Shown: positions 21,831 to 32,887 of the stretch, piece after piece | Layout: each line of letters starts with the position of its first letter | Numbering within the stretch: position 1 is the first letter of the stretch | DNA from: Castanea sativa | Taxonomy: Eukaryota; Streptophyta; Magnoliopsida; Fagales; Fagaceae | DNA: 64,000 nucleotides | Reading direction: 5' to 3' | NCBI RefSeq assembly: GCF_040712315.1 | Contig: NC_134013.1 | Location: 34,011,001 to 34,075,000, forward strand | Made by a program: the position numbers and the translations under genes | The notes under the pieces: generated by a model | The model's database searches: none | What the model saw: only the letters and a program-made list of their open reading frames with translations | What the model was told of the DNA's origin: nothing

Positions 21831-24411
21831 AAATTTCAAAAAAAAAATCAAGATTCCCAAATCTTTCAAAAAAGAAGAAAAAGAAAAAGTTTCAAGTGAG
21901 AAAGTGTTTGGACTAGGGGCATTAGGCCTTTGAGTCATTTAAAAAAACAAAAATCTTTGAACTAGGGCCATTGAACTTCCTAGTGACTTTTTCAAAAAGA
22001 TCCAATTTTTTTTTTCTTTCAAGATTAGAAAAAAAAAAGTTTCCTTTTCAAAATGGTACATGAGGATCCCATGGACAAACCATTTTCTAAATCTTAATGT
22101 TTAAAGGCTTGAGCATTCTACTTGTACTAAGGAATGATTAATTTCATTTGATCCATGTAAAGACTTTTGCTACTTGACTTAGAATATAAGAAGAAATGGT
22201 CTTAAAAGGCAATCAAAAAGAATCCCATCCATCGGAAATTCTTAAGAATCCATGTACTCGATCCAATTTTCAAAGGTCTTTTGTTTCACAACATTAGAGC
22301 ATTCATACTTTTTCCTTTAAGATGAATTTATTAAAAGAGCTTAGGTCACTGTGCCTACAAGCAAGCATTACTAGGGATAGGAGGCCATCTTTGGTTAACC
22401 AAATTATTTCCTCTTACCTAGAATGTTCATTATCCATTGCTAGCCCATTTGAGCCTTCAAACATTTAGCCTTTTTTTTGCTTGAACCCACTAAAATCTAA
22501 ACCTAGGGTGGGAAAAATCAAGATATGCATACTTAAATCTCATGTTGAAGAGGACTTAACCTGGTAGCTTTGAAGCTAATTGATAAATCTCCCCTAGAAG
22601 ACATGAAAGACAAGTGGAGAATTCATTAGGCTAAAGACAAGAGATCATCAAAGAAAAAAAAGGTTTCACACAATCAAGGAAAAAGAAATGAAATTCTAGT
22701 GTGCATCAAGTTCGAAGAGCTTAGAATTCATCATGCCAAGAGGAATACAAGGTTCATCCAAAAGAGAGTTCATCAAGGAAAAGATTCATCAAGCACAAAA
22801 AAGTGCAAGTGCATTGAGGAAGAAAGAAGTCTAGAGAGTGCCTCAAAAATGACCAAAAATCATTGAGTTGAGAAAAAGAAGGCAAAAGGTCCCCAAAAGT
22901 TCATTCAATCAAAAAAAAAAAAAAAAAAAAAACTGCTAGGTTGAAAACTCAAAAGGGCAATCTAGGCAAAAGTTAGGGCAAAAAAAAAAAAAAAAGAAAG
23001 CCCGCTAGGCTGAAAACCCAAAAGGGCAGTCTGGGCAAAAGTTAGGGCCAAAGAAAAGAAGAAGAAGAAAAGAAAAAATTGGAGAATCCTACCAAGTTGG
23101 AAACTTGAGGATGCAACCTAAAAAGGGAAGATTTTTACAAGATGAAAGTCTAGAGTTATGATTCAAGAGGAATGAGCATAAAACCAAATGTTGATACAAG
23201 TGACCAATGAAGACTAGTGAGAAGATGATAAAGAAGAAATGGAGAAACTCCTCCAATACTTGATTTTTGAGTAATGCATATTTGGGGGAAACATCATTGG
23301 GAATTTTGAACCTTTTATATCTTTCATTTCATAACCCAAACCCGGCCTACATTACAACCCATGAATAAGACCTCCTTGAAGTCTTGCTATTTGTAGGCGC
23401 ATCTTAAACTTTAATAATATTTTCTCTTGAATTAAAAAGGAAAAATGCTTAAAATTGTCAAACTCCACAGGATGATATGTCCAAGGAAAAAATTTCTCAA
23501 ATTCTCAAATCCTCAAAATAACTCAAAAGGACTTCCAAAATTGGAGCACTCTCCTTGTTTGCACCCAACAATGTGATTCATAAATATAATTACATTTCAT
23601 TTCTTGATTGCCTTTGGAGACTTGATCTGACGATGTTCCAAAGGAAGAAGCAAATTTGACTACATGAGTTTAATGATCTTGATCCTTCCTAATTAAAGAG
23701 ATTTGTTTGATTCTTAAACACTTTGATTTGCCAAAATATTTGTTCAAAGGATCACCTCTTGTTCACAAAAAAAAAAGAGAGAGAGAGAGAGAAGAAGAAA
23801 GAAAGAGAAATCTCATTTCCACAAAAAAAAAAACATTCTTTTTCAAAATTCAGTGCTTCTTGAACTATGTCTTGACCTGATCCTCTATGAGAGAGATACG
23901 TAGGTAGCCTTGCAGAGGCCCGGTCCCAATCACCCAAACAACCATAAAAAACAAAGTCAAAACAATGTGACAAAATTGTTTGGGTGCATGTTAGGTTAAG
24001 CCCATTTATTTGCATTAAGCATGTTTAAACTTGGAGCATTGGCCTATTTATATTGAGTGCAAATATGTTCTTCTTGTATGGAAGTATGTTTTCATTTGAG
24101 GCATTAATCCATTTGTTTGCAAGCATGTCCACACTAAGGATATAGGCAAAAAATGTTTTCATGATAATTGGTTTTTAATAAGCTAGAGAAAGAAAACCTT
24201 TTTGCAGGAACCAAGGATGGCGAACCATGATCTTCTTTCAAGTTCTCCAATGGTCACAACATCAAATGAATTCAGCTTCAATCTAAGCATGGAATATGCC
24301 CCAAACTAGGGGCATTGGGAATAAAAGTGAAGGATCCTTTATCTCATTCAACACAAGTTATCTCAGATATGCACCCTCATATAGCTAGATAATAGCATGA
24401 CTTATACCATG

Positions 24412-25460
24412 TAGGATCGACAATAGCTCTTCTACCTTCAAGGGATCGACCTTAGTTCTCCCGAAACCCATAGGATCGACCTTAGTTCTCCTATACACTG
24501 TAGGATCGACAGTAGCTTTCCTACCTTCAAGGGATCGACCTTAGTTCTCCCGAAACCCATAGGATCGACCTTAGTTCTCCTATACAATGTAGGATCAATA
24601 GTAGCTCTCCTACCTTCAAGGGATCGACCTTAGTTCTCCCAAAACCCATAGGATCGACCTTAGTTCTCCTATGCACTATAGGATCGACAGTAGCTCTCCT
24701 ACATTTAAGGGATCGACCTTAGTTCTCCCAAAACCCATAGGATCGATCTTAGCTCTCCTATACGTTGTATGATCGACAGTAGCTCTCCTACATTCAAGGG
24801 ATCGACCTTAGTTCTCCTGAAACTCATAGGATTGACCTTAGTTCTCCTATGCATTGTAGGATCGACAGTAGCTCTCCTACATTCAAGGGATTGACCTTAG
24901 TTCTCCCGAAACCCATAGGATCAACCTTAGTTCTCCTATGCACTGTAGGATCGACAGTAGCTCTCCTACAGTCAAGGGATCGACCTTAGTTCTCCCGAAA
25001 CTTATAGGATTGACTTTAGCTCTCCTATACATTGTAGGATCAACAGTAGCTCTCCTACCTTTAAGAGATCGACTTTAGTTCTCCCAAAACCCATAGGATC
25101 GATCTTAGCTCTCCTATACACTGTAGGATCGACAGTAGCTCTCCTACATTCAAGGGATCGACTTTAGTTTTCCTGAAACTTATAGGATCGACTTTAGCTC
25201 TCCTATACACTATAGGATCGATAGTAGCTCTCCAACCTTTAAGGGATCGACTTTAGTTCTCCCAAAACTCATAGGATCAATCTTAGCTCTCCTATACACT
25301 GTAGGATCGACAGTAGTCTCCTACATACAAGGGATCGACCTTAGTTCTCCCAAAACCTATAGGATCGACCTTAGTTCTCCTATACAATGTGGGATCGACA
25401 GTAGATCTTCTACCTTTAAGGGATCGACCATAGTTCTCCCAAAACCCATAGGATTGAATT
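24412..25460. repeat. 89-bp higher-order tandem array, about 12 copies
   Basis: TAGGATCGACAGTAGCTCTC-type units recur at 24412, 24501 and 24590, an exact 89-bp step that continues to about 25450. Each unit is itself three related subunits of 29, 30 and 30 bp, each starting GGATCGA and ending in a CTCC pyrimidine tract, so the array is a trimer-of-30-mers. The copies differ by scattered single bases. It lies upstream of the 3' LTR, where Ogre-group elements carry hypervariable repeats. Confidence 0.93.
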
Positions 25461-25855
25461 TTCCATGGACCTTTGGGAAGCACGTCCAAAATTCAATTCC
25501 TTCGGAACTTTGGGAAGCACGTCCAAAATTCAAATCCATTGGACCTTTGGGAAGCACGTCCAAATCCAATTTCAATGGACCTCTGGGAAGCACGTCCAAA
25601 ATTCAATTTCATTGGACCTCTAGGAAGCACGTCCAAACTACAATCCATCGGACCTCTGGGAAGCATGTCCAAACTTCAAATCCATCTGACCTCTGGAAAG
25701 CACGTCCAAAATTCAATCCATCAGACCTCTGGGAAGCACGTCCAAATCCATTGGACCTCTGGGAAGCACGTCCAAACTTCAATTCCATCGGACCGCTGGG
25801 AAAAATGTCCAAACTTCAATCCATCGGACCTCTGGGAAGCATGTCCAAAATTCAA
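25461..25855. repeat. tandem array of about 37-bp units, about 11 copies
   Basis: The core GGACCTCTGGGAAGCACGTCC recurs at steps of 37, 37 and 36 bp, with a few shorter units (about 28-34 bp). The spacer varies (AAAATTCAATTCCATC and shorter forms). It directly follows the 89-bp array but is unrelated in sequence. Several frames stay open through it only because the unit lacks stop words. Confidence 0.9.
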
Positions 25856-26195
25856 GATCACGACTGAAATCCTCATTTTGTCGTGACCACTAGTAAGCAT
25901 GTCTTCTACTCATTTTTTTCAAAAAAAAAAAAAAAACAAAAAAAAAAAAAACAAAAAAACAAATAACAGAAAAAATGCTGCATGTATGAACTACGTTTGG
26001 ACCTGATCCTCTCACTAAGAGGTGCGTAGGCAATCTCCCCGGAGATTCGGTGCACATTTTGATCCACTACATGATGGTTTGCATTCTTATCTACATGCAT
26101 CATACATTCACCACGGTTAAATGCCGATTGCAAAGTTAGGTGTCTCTTTCATACATTGACATTCGCTTTTCTAGCTCTACCAATGAGGAGCATTC
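25856..26195. other. short non-coding spacer before the 3' LTR
   Basis: It has A-runs at 25918-25970, a TGCGTAGGCAATCTCC word near 26023 and a purine-rich GAGGAGCA just before the LTR (26186-26193) that could be the polypurine tract. Confidence 0.5.
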
Positions 26196-28037
26196 TGTTG
26201 GCACCCCATTTTGCAACCCGCATTTAACCTCACATGGAGGGTAAAAGGGTAATTTTACCTTAGAAATATGCATCTTGATTCCGGTCATTAGATCCTTAAT
26301 CTCATTTCGCCAAAATGATCTTGATGTTGTAACGATCAAATCGGCTGGTCATAAGCCCTAATCGGACCACCAGATTGAAAGTTATCATCAAATCAAGTTT
26401 TAACGACTGAGATGCACTATCACAAATTGAGTCCGACCATATGTGATTATGAACAATTGATTTCAATTGGTTATATGTATAATCAATTTGAGATCAATGA
26501 CGTGTCATAATTTGATTGGTTAGGACTGCATTTTATGGTATGGTTGCACACACCTAATTAACTAGATACTTAAACATTAATTGTGTAATTATCTTTTAAT
26601 TAGAGTAAATTTGGAATCAATTAAGGCTGAAATGGGAGTGATTGGAGCCATTTAATGTTAATTGAGAGCTAATTTGGGATCTATTAATGTTAATTGTGCT
26701 GAAATCATTTTCTAACAAATGACCTCTTCTTACTATTTCATCGATATCTCTCAGAATATTTCGAATCTGTGAATGAGGTTAATTTTTTCAGAAACTAGAC
26801 ATCCAAGGCTTCAATTTGAGCATAATAACGAGACAATTCCGATCAGAATTGAGTTAGATATGATTTTTCGAAGTTGGCTCTACAGGCTGTTACAGCAGCT
26901 ACGGGAAAACCGAATTTTGGCTTGCTCCTCACTCCTACAAATCTCTACATTTAATACTTCAGATTTTCCCCAAGGCTAAAATGAGGTCTAGGTTCATGAT
27001 TCCTCGTCAACCCTCATTAATGGTCTTCCATTCATATTTCCTCCACCACTACTATATAAACCCTCTTTTCCTTTATTCCAGAACACACAAAAAAACCCCA
27101 TCTCTTCTCCTCTCTTGAGTTCTAGGAAGTTGAGTAGTCTTGTCATATCTTGGTCTTCTTGAGACTCAAGGTATTGAGTGAGACTCACTCTTCCTCTTCT
27201 AACTCTTCTTTTCCTCCACCCTTAGAACCTCCCTCAAGAGTCTCCTCATCCACCATATGGATCTTGCATGAAGGTATAATCCCTTTCCCTAATTGTTTTT
27301 TTTTTTTTTGTTGCCATGATGAGAGTTTAAGATTAAAGCATGATAGTAATCATTTAAATTCCCTTGAATATGTTTGAATGTTCTTAATTGTTCTTATATG
27401 TTCTTCACATGTTCTTATTTGTTCATCACATGTTCATGCATAACACTAGTTTTAATCTTAAATCCACATCAAAAATATGAAAAATATGTCTGTTTCATAA
27501 TTCTCTCAAATCCTTGAATCTAGGATATCACCATGCACACACATTAAATTCAATATCCAAATTGATTGACATGTTGGATGATGTGATATGAATGTTGGCC
27601 ACCATAGTCTAAAAGACCGGTTTCATCGGGCAAGGTGGGTGCCTAACACTTTCCCACCTTGTAACATAGCCTCCGAACTTAGATCAAGGGTTAGTAGATC
27701 AAATGCTTATCCATGTAATTTTCAATTTTTAGATTGTAAGTAGGAAACAAAGCCATGTACTTTATCTTAGATTGTATCTAGGACCAAAGCCATGTAATTT
27801 CCTATTATCAATGTAAATTCAATTGAAAATTAATAATATGAGAAATTTTTCAATTTTGGTTTTCATATTTTTTCAATAATTAAATAAGTGGCGACTTCAT
27901 TGTAAAACCCTTAATCTAAAGCGGAAAATATAATCAGTCGAATCTCCATTTTGAGAGGCAATAACACGACTCCACCCATTCAATGGGTTTGGCCTAACAC
28001 TCTATAAAAAAACGGGCCAGGGGCGCAGTCTCTCACA
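26196..28037 (+). repeat. 3' LTR of the Ogre-like element
   Basis: Direct repeat of 18973-20836 with the same ends, a TATA box at 27052-27059 and a 16-bp deletion relative to the left copy. The TSD CACAC follows directly at 28038-28042. Confidence 0.93.
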
Positions 28038-28250
28038 CACACACACACACTAAACAAGTCTAACCAATTTTATATTTCAAAAACAAGTCAAGATAGTTAG
28101 GGAGCATACATTAGCACATGCAAAATTTGTGATGGCTAAATCACATTGTACCTGCACATGTGTGTGAAAAACATCACAAGATTGCATAAGCGTCTACATG
28201 TTATGACGATTTGAGATATGAGCAAATCCATTTTACTCACTGGAAGCTCA

Positions 28251-30677
28251 GATTTGTGTTAAAAACACAAGAGCTGTTCATACCTCAAATTAATAGATTA
28301 CTGCTCGGTTGATTTTACTCTAACTTAAACTAAGTGCGGAATAAAGTAAATGCGATTGTACAAGTAATAAAACTACTCTAAGCCATATTCATTAAATCAC
28401 AGTAGTAAAATGAAAGCTAAAAGAGGAGGGAAGAGAAATGCAAACATTAGATAACACGCCGATGTGTTATCTAAGAGTAAACCAAAGAACTTGGCGAAAA
28501 ACTTCTCCGTCGCCCTTCAAGCGGTAAATCAATCCACTAGACAATAAGTTGGGATATACGAATAGCAAGAGACCCTTCAAGCCTAATCTACCCTAAGCCC
28601 TTCAAGCGCTTACTCCAATAAGGCTTCTCGGAACCATGTCTTGTCTAGCTTTCCAGATCCTGCAATGCGCCCGATTACATCTGCCAAAGCTTGACTTCTT
28701 CCAATGCTTCCCAGCAGCACCAAAACCTCACATGACACTCAAAATGGGTGTGGTAAGTGTTTGGACTATCAACCTTTTAAGGATTTGGATATGGAGAGGT
28801 AGCAGTTGAGACCACAATGGATTGTGTAGATGATTGTGGGTATGACAATCTCTATCTCTCAGGGGTTATGGCTAGGGTTTTCTTGTGTTTGATTTTCTAG
28901 GTTTGTGCTTGAAATTTTTGGGTTTGTGTTAATTTTCTGGGTTTGTATTCTTTGGATTTTGAAAATTTGGGTGCTCAATCTGGGTTTTTTCTCACATCTC
29001 ACATTAGATTTTTAAAAAATATTTTTTTTAACTAATCTATGGTATTTTTGGGCTTTGGCTAATCGTGTATGTTTCGGCTAATATTGTGTTTGGTTGTCAA
29101 CAAAACAATGACTGGGTCTGTGTTCTTGTCTGTTCTTACTCAAAATAAAACTAGATCTCAATTTATATTATTTTTGGTTTTTATTTTTGTTTTTTCCTTT
29201 ATTTCATTTAGTTAAAATTCGTAAATTAATTTTTTTGTTTTTAAAAGATGACGTGGCATTTTTAAAATGCTAAATAATATATTATATTATTATTTTAATG
29301 CTGACGTCAGCATTTAGTATGCTAGCGATGCACTCCGTCTGCCACTTAGGACTTTGCCGTTAGGGCACTGACAGAAAGGACTAAAATAGATGGCGTTTTT
29401 CTAAATAGGGACTAAAAACAGTGAAAATAAAAGATAGAAATCAAAGTGAGAATCGCGTGAAAATATAAGGACGAAAATGTGGTTTTCGCCAATAAAAAAT
29501 GAAAACTATCACACTTGGCTCTAACGATTACCTCTAACTGCCTAGACAAACATGATCGACCATCAAATCAATAATGGGGCTTCTTTTTGAACCTATCATA
29601 TCAATCTGACTGGTAATGGTTTGTAACACTGGAAGTCATAAGGATTCTAAAGGGCTGTTAATTTGGTATAGGAGTTTAAATACATGTTTTCAGTTTTCAA
29701 ATAATATTACACGTATTTTCAAAAAATACAAACAACGTTATTAAAAGAAACCAAATGGTCCTTAAGTTTGGCTGCCTCATATTAACCGGAAAAAATGCAA
29801 TTTTTTTTCCTTAAATCAATGCCCTTGAAGTATTGTTAATAATAAAAAAAAAAACCATAAAAAAAGCGACCATGAGCACGATCATGTGAATTTTCTTTCT
29901 CTCAAAGTTTATTTATTTATTTTTGGTTAACATATCATTAATTCAATGCATCTGAAAATATTAGGTGGAGTAATTAGAAAAGTTAAAAAGGAGATTAGGT
30001 ATAACTATAAGAAGACAAGGAGAGAACATCCATGAGTTAATACCTGTCGTCTGACATCCTTGCTCGGGAGTAGGTAGCATAGCTGTTATGGCTCTTTAAT
30101 TATGTATTTACTATCATCTTCATCTACACTCAACATTACTCTATTGCCCTCAGGATTGACTCATACTCTCTCTCTCTCTCATATAGTCATATCATTTTAA
30201 TTTCCACTTGTATAAAAACTATGATCTTTTAATGGAGAATGATCTAAAATTAATAGTGAAGTTGGTGTGCCCTTCTGCTTATGAAACAAGCACAACATTG
30301 CCTTGGCCTCAACCCCAACAACTGTGAACAGTATTAGCGAAACCACAGATTAGACAAAACGAGTCTATGTCCATAAAATATAAAAATGTCCATAAAATAT
30401 AAAAATGCTCTTGATTTTGAAAGCAATATAAAAAAAAAAGTCATATTCCTGGATCAGAATGGATTTAGGTTGCTTAATTAATTAGTTGGAATATATATAT
30501 AGCATTAGCAGGTGGAGAAATTGCGTTGGATGGAGGTGATGATCCCCAAACGTGGATGGCAGTTCTCTTAATGGTAATCACATACTTTAGTCTTGTATGA
30601 GTCTGCCAATAATTATGTAACAATCCAAAAGATTGTTCTGGTTTTCTTTTTTAAGGCAAACTTACTCCTATTGGAAA
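28251..30677. other. gene-free stretch with repeat-like remnants
   Basis: No open frame with recognisable content. 28260-28700 looks like a fragment of a minus-strand LTR tail (CCCTTCAAGCGGTAAATC and similar words, three CCCTTCAAGC copies). 29220-29500 has a palindrome-like TTTAAAATGCTAAATAATAT with AATGCTGACGTCAGCATT and the phrase GGACTAAAAACAGTGAAAAT, typical of dispersed plant repeats. A short CT run lies at 30170-30181. Confidence 0.45.
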
Positions 30678-31719
30678 TAGGCATATCTGTTACAGTGAAT
30701 AGATATGTCCACGCCAAAAGATTTGTACGTTTTAGACCTCTTAAAATACCAGTTGTTTAACCTAGTTATTTAGCCAAATGATTACTTAGATAAATTATTC
30801 AGATCTAGGTTAAAACAAACCAATCACAAATATTAAATACAATGATATGATAAACCAAGAAAACCAAACCGGTAAAAAACTTGAGAAGGATTTAACCTAG
30901 CTATCCTCAAGGTAAAATAGATCCATTATGAAAGAATTGAAGTTTTACAATAGCGATTTAGATCATTAACATCCTATTGTTACCTCGAGTAGTAAACTTG
31001 CTACCTCGAGTAGAAAACTTACTACCACGATCACTTGGCAGCTTCGAGTCCACGACCTACTTCTTTCTCAGATCCACAGTATCCACAATTATACCACTTG
31101 TTTTTCTTTAAGCTCTTTATGCAGCAACTGAAATGATCACCAAACTCTTAACATCAATCTTGATCTTGATAATCCTAAGTGTGTATGAAGGCAAATACCT
31201 CTAGATCTCACAAAAGATTCACACACACAACATAAACAACAACCTCAAAACGTGGCTATAGTTTTTCCTTTTATACTTAAGGCAAAACATAAAACTCTAC
31301 ACGTCATATGAGTTTGGGTTGAGTTGGAAAATTCTGCACAAAAACATTCTGCACGAGCTTCAATCGATTAAGTCTAATTTTCTATCGATTGAGCTTTGCA
31401 AAAATTAAATAGTAATTTTCTGCAATTACTTGATTCCAACTTTACATATATATCACTTTGAGCAGCCTAAATCTAGATTAAACGTTTTGAATATAGTTTG
31501 CTAACATATACAAATTGAAATTCTAATATATTAGTTCCTAATTTCTTAGAACCCAACAAGATCGATACAACTTTACACACAAACTGAATCCTATCTAACG
31601 TAACAATTCCAAAGCTTGTGCAGTAATACAATACCGTCCATCAAATATAGTTTATTGCACATGTAGATTAAACTGCACTGTAATAAGGTGTGATCATCTA
31701 TTATAATCATACACTAACA
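30678..31719 (-). repeat. solo LTR with TSD GGAAA
   Basis: On the minus strand it starts TGTTAGTGTATGATTATAAT. A TATA box (GTATAAAAGG, complement near 31278-31288) is followed by leader-like text with TGTGTGTGTGAATC. Flanking 5-bp repeats GGAAA are at 30673-30677 and 31720-31724. The inner end reads CCTA instead of a canonical CA, so it may have decayed. No internal sequence is attached. It ends about 400 bp upstream of the PROPEP start codon. Confidence 0.6.
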
Positions 31720-31857
31720 GGAAATGGACAAGTATACTTAAAAACTTTTTTGGTTTTTCAAAGCTGGCAGTAGCTCGAAATTTGTTTTAGCCAAGAATGT
31801 ATGAAGCAATGACATTTTGCGACACCACTACAAAATGCTGGCCCAAGGGTTTTTTTT

Positions 31858-32038
31858 GGTCAAACAGGAAATAATCAAACCATAACATAAAACTAGAACA
31901 TGTGCCTTGGTCAAAGTGAACAACCCATGCCACTGCCATGCATGCGTGGTGTAATAGAATATAGAAGACAGATAGGAGGATAACATTGTACTTTCGCCCA
32001 AGCGGAAGAACATAGTACATTTAAGAGCAAAGTTGACT
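31858..32038 (+). promoter_or_regulatory. three W-boxes upstream of the PROPEP gene
   Basis: WRKY-factor sites TTGAC(C/T): GGTCAA at 31858-31863 and 31909-31914 (reverse orientation) and TTGACT at 32033-32038, that is about 266, 215 and 91 bases before the start codon. PROPEP genes are known to be wound- and elicitor-induced, and WRKY factors are known to act on some of them, so the cluster is plausible. The motif is short and chance hits are possible. Confidence 0.5.
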
Positions 32039-32123
32039 ACCAAGCAATTTAATTAAAGAGCTATCTATTGCATGTGGTCGGTTAAGTTATAGGGGAAGAT
32101 CTAGAAAGCTTAAGGACCCAAAA

Positions 32124-32438
32124 ATGGAGTCAACATCATCATCATCAGCAGCAGCTAAGGACGTCAACAAAGAAACAGTTGTGTACTCTGCCTACAATCC
32201 ATGCCATGTTCTTGAAGAAGCTCTAAGGGCTATTTTGAAGTGTTTGGGTGTTGATACTAAAGAACAAGAGGAATCTTCAAGTTCAGACCAAAAAGATGAG
32301 AACATCAATGGAACAAATACCCAAGACCCTTCTTCAACCACTGAAGAGGTTTCAGAAATTCCCTCATCAACGGACCCTGATCCTCCATCTTCAACAACAG
32401 ACCCTGAAGCTGATCCTCCTTCAAGCACAGCAACCACT

Positions 32439-32481
<43 letters not shown>

Positions 32482-32887
32482 TCTTCTCTTTCTTTTCAGG
32501 GGCTTTAATTGTTTCAAATCTAATAGTATTCACACTCTTTCACATGTAAAATTTAGATTCTTGGTGTGAAAGTGTAAACAATTTTATATGAAACATCTCA
32601 CATAATTAAGAGACTGTAAAATAATAAGAATAAAAACTGTTACAGACACCCTATTAAATACTCAATTTTTTATATTTAAATCCTATTTTCAACTTACGAT
32701 TTTAATTAAAAAAATTAAGTGTAACTTAGTGTGGGTAACAAACACTATCCAAACAATAATTAGCCTTTATTTTAAGAATATTGGTTTAATGTGTCTGTAT
32801 GTGCAGGAAGTTGCAGCGAGTACAATTGCTGTGAGAGCGCCTCCAAGGCCACCATTAAGCACTGGGAGTGGTCCTCAAATTAATTAG
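32124..32887 (+). CDS. PROPEP: plant elicitor peptide precursor (PROPEP family), two exons
   Basis: Exon 1 is 32124-32438 and exon 2 is 32807-32887, joined in phase 0 (donor GTAAGT, acceptor GTGCAG), giving 131 residues. Residues about 24-43 (YNPCHVLEEALRAILKCLGV) match the conserved N-terminal helix block of PROPEPs. The middle is Ser/Pro/Glu/Asp-rich, and the last exon encodes the elicitor itself, ending PPLSTGSGPQIN. C-terminal Gly-rich text ending in Asn is the Pep signature recognised by the PEPR receptor kinases. There is no signal peptide, as in known PROPEPs, which are released on damage and cut by metacaspases after a basic residue; VRAPPR offers Arg sites. Length is within the family range (about 90-150). 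The start is the first ATG in frame. The gene has no stops or frameshifts and stands alone between repeats. Confidence 0.88.
32443..32477 (+). repeat. (CT)n run just inside the PROPEP intron
   Basis: About 17 CT units begin right after the donor GTAAGT of the 368-bp intron. Unspliced, the run reads on as a Ser-Leu stretch, which explains the apparent longer first-exon ORF. Confidence 0.9.

Larger units (their letters stand above)
20856..24411 (+). other. non-coding interior of the Ogre-like element
   Basis: 3.5 kb with no recognisable protein on either strand. It contains TA microsatellites at 20919-20964 and 21764-21828, several poly(A) runs, a near-duplicate block (GCTAGGTTGAAAACTCAAAA and GCTAGGCTGAAAACCCAAAA, near 22933 and 23003) and a short GATCCTCTATGAGAGAGATA block near 23880 that is echoed near 25998. 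Phase-free A-rich text suggests long untranslated RNA. Confidence 0.7.
18973..28037 (+). mobile_element. non-autonomous Ogre-like LTR element (LARD type), 9.1 kb
   Basis: Two LTRs (1864 and 1842 bp) share the start TGTTGRCACCC and the end TCTCTCACA and flank a 5.4-kb interior. The element is inserted in an AC microsatellite with the 5-bp duplication CACAC (18968-18972 and 28038-28042). A primer-site-like TGGCGACTCCACTGGGGA follows the left LTR by one base. No gag, protease, RT or integrase is readable in the interior, which ends in two tandem arrays. The primer site, repeat-rich 3' region and repeated TACGTAGGCA-like words fit the Ogre/Tat group; the assignment is an inference. Confidence 0.85.
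15250..28250 (-). mobile_element. SIRE/Maximus-like element, interrupted by a 9-kb insertion
   Basis: The minus-strand element has its 3' LTR at 15250-16289, a polypurine tract at 16290-16303 and an ORF at 16864-18029. Further internal sequence runs to 18972 and, past the inserted 9.1-kb element, from 28043 to roughly 28250. No gag or pol was found in the window, so the copy is either non-autonomous or truncated on the 5' side. The SIRE/Maximus assignment rests on the LTR start TGTTAGGACA after a GGGGAAGAT tract and is an inference. Confidence 0.6.

Noticed and set aside
21717..21938. Frames on both strands through a TA microsatellite (IYIYIY runs)
   Set aside because: Pure consequence of the TA repeat.
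24412..25460. Regularly spaced repeats that could suggest a CRISPR array
   Set aside because: The repeats are contiguous 89-bp units with related 30-bp subunits and no unique spacers, in a plant retroelement.
25454..25886. Two overlapping 137-codon plus-strand frames with a repeating WEARPKF/GPLGSTSK pattern
   Set aside because: They arise from the 37-bp tandem array, whose unit lacks stop words; several frames are open at once and no family resemblance exists.
32192..32533. 113-codon minus-strand frame across PROPEP
   Set aside because: Antisense shadow of exon 1 extended by the CT/GA microsatellite; no family content.
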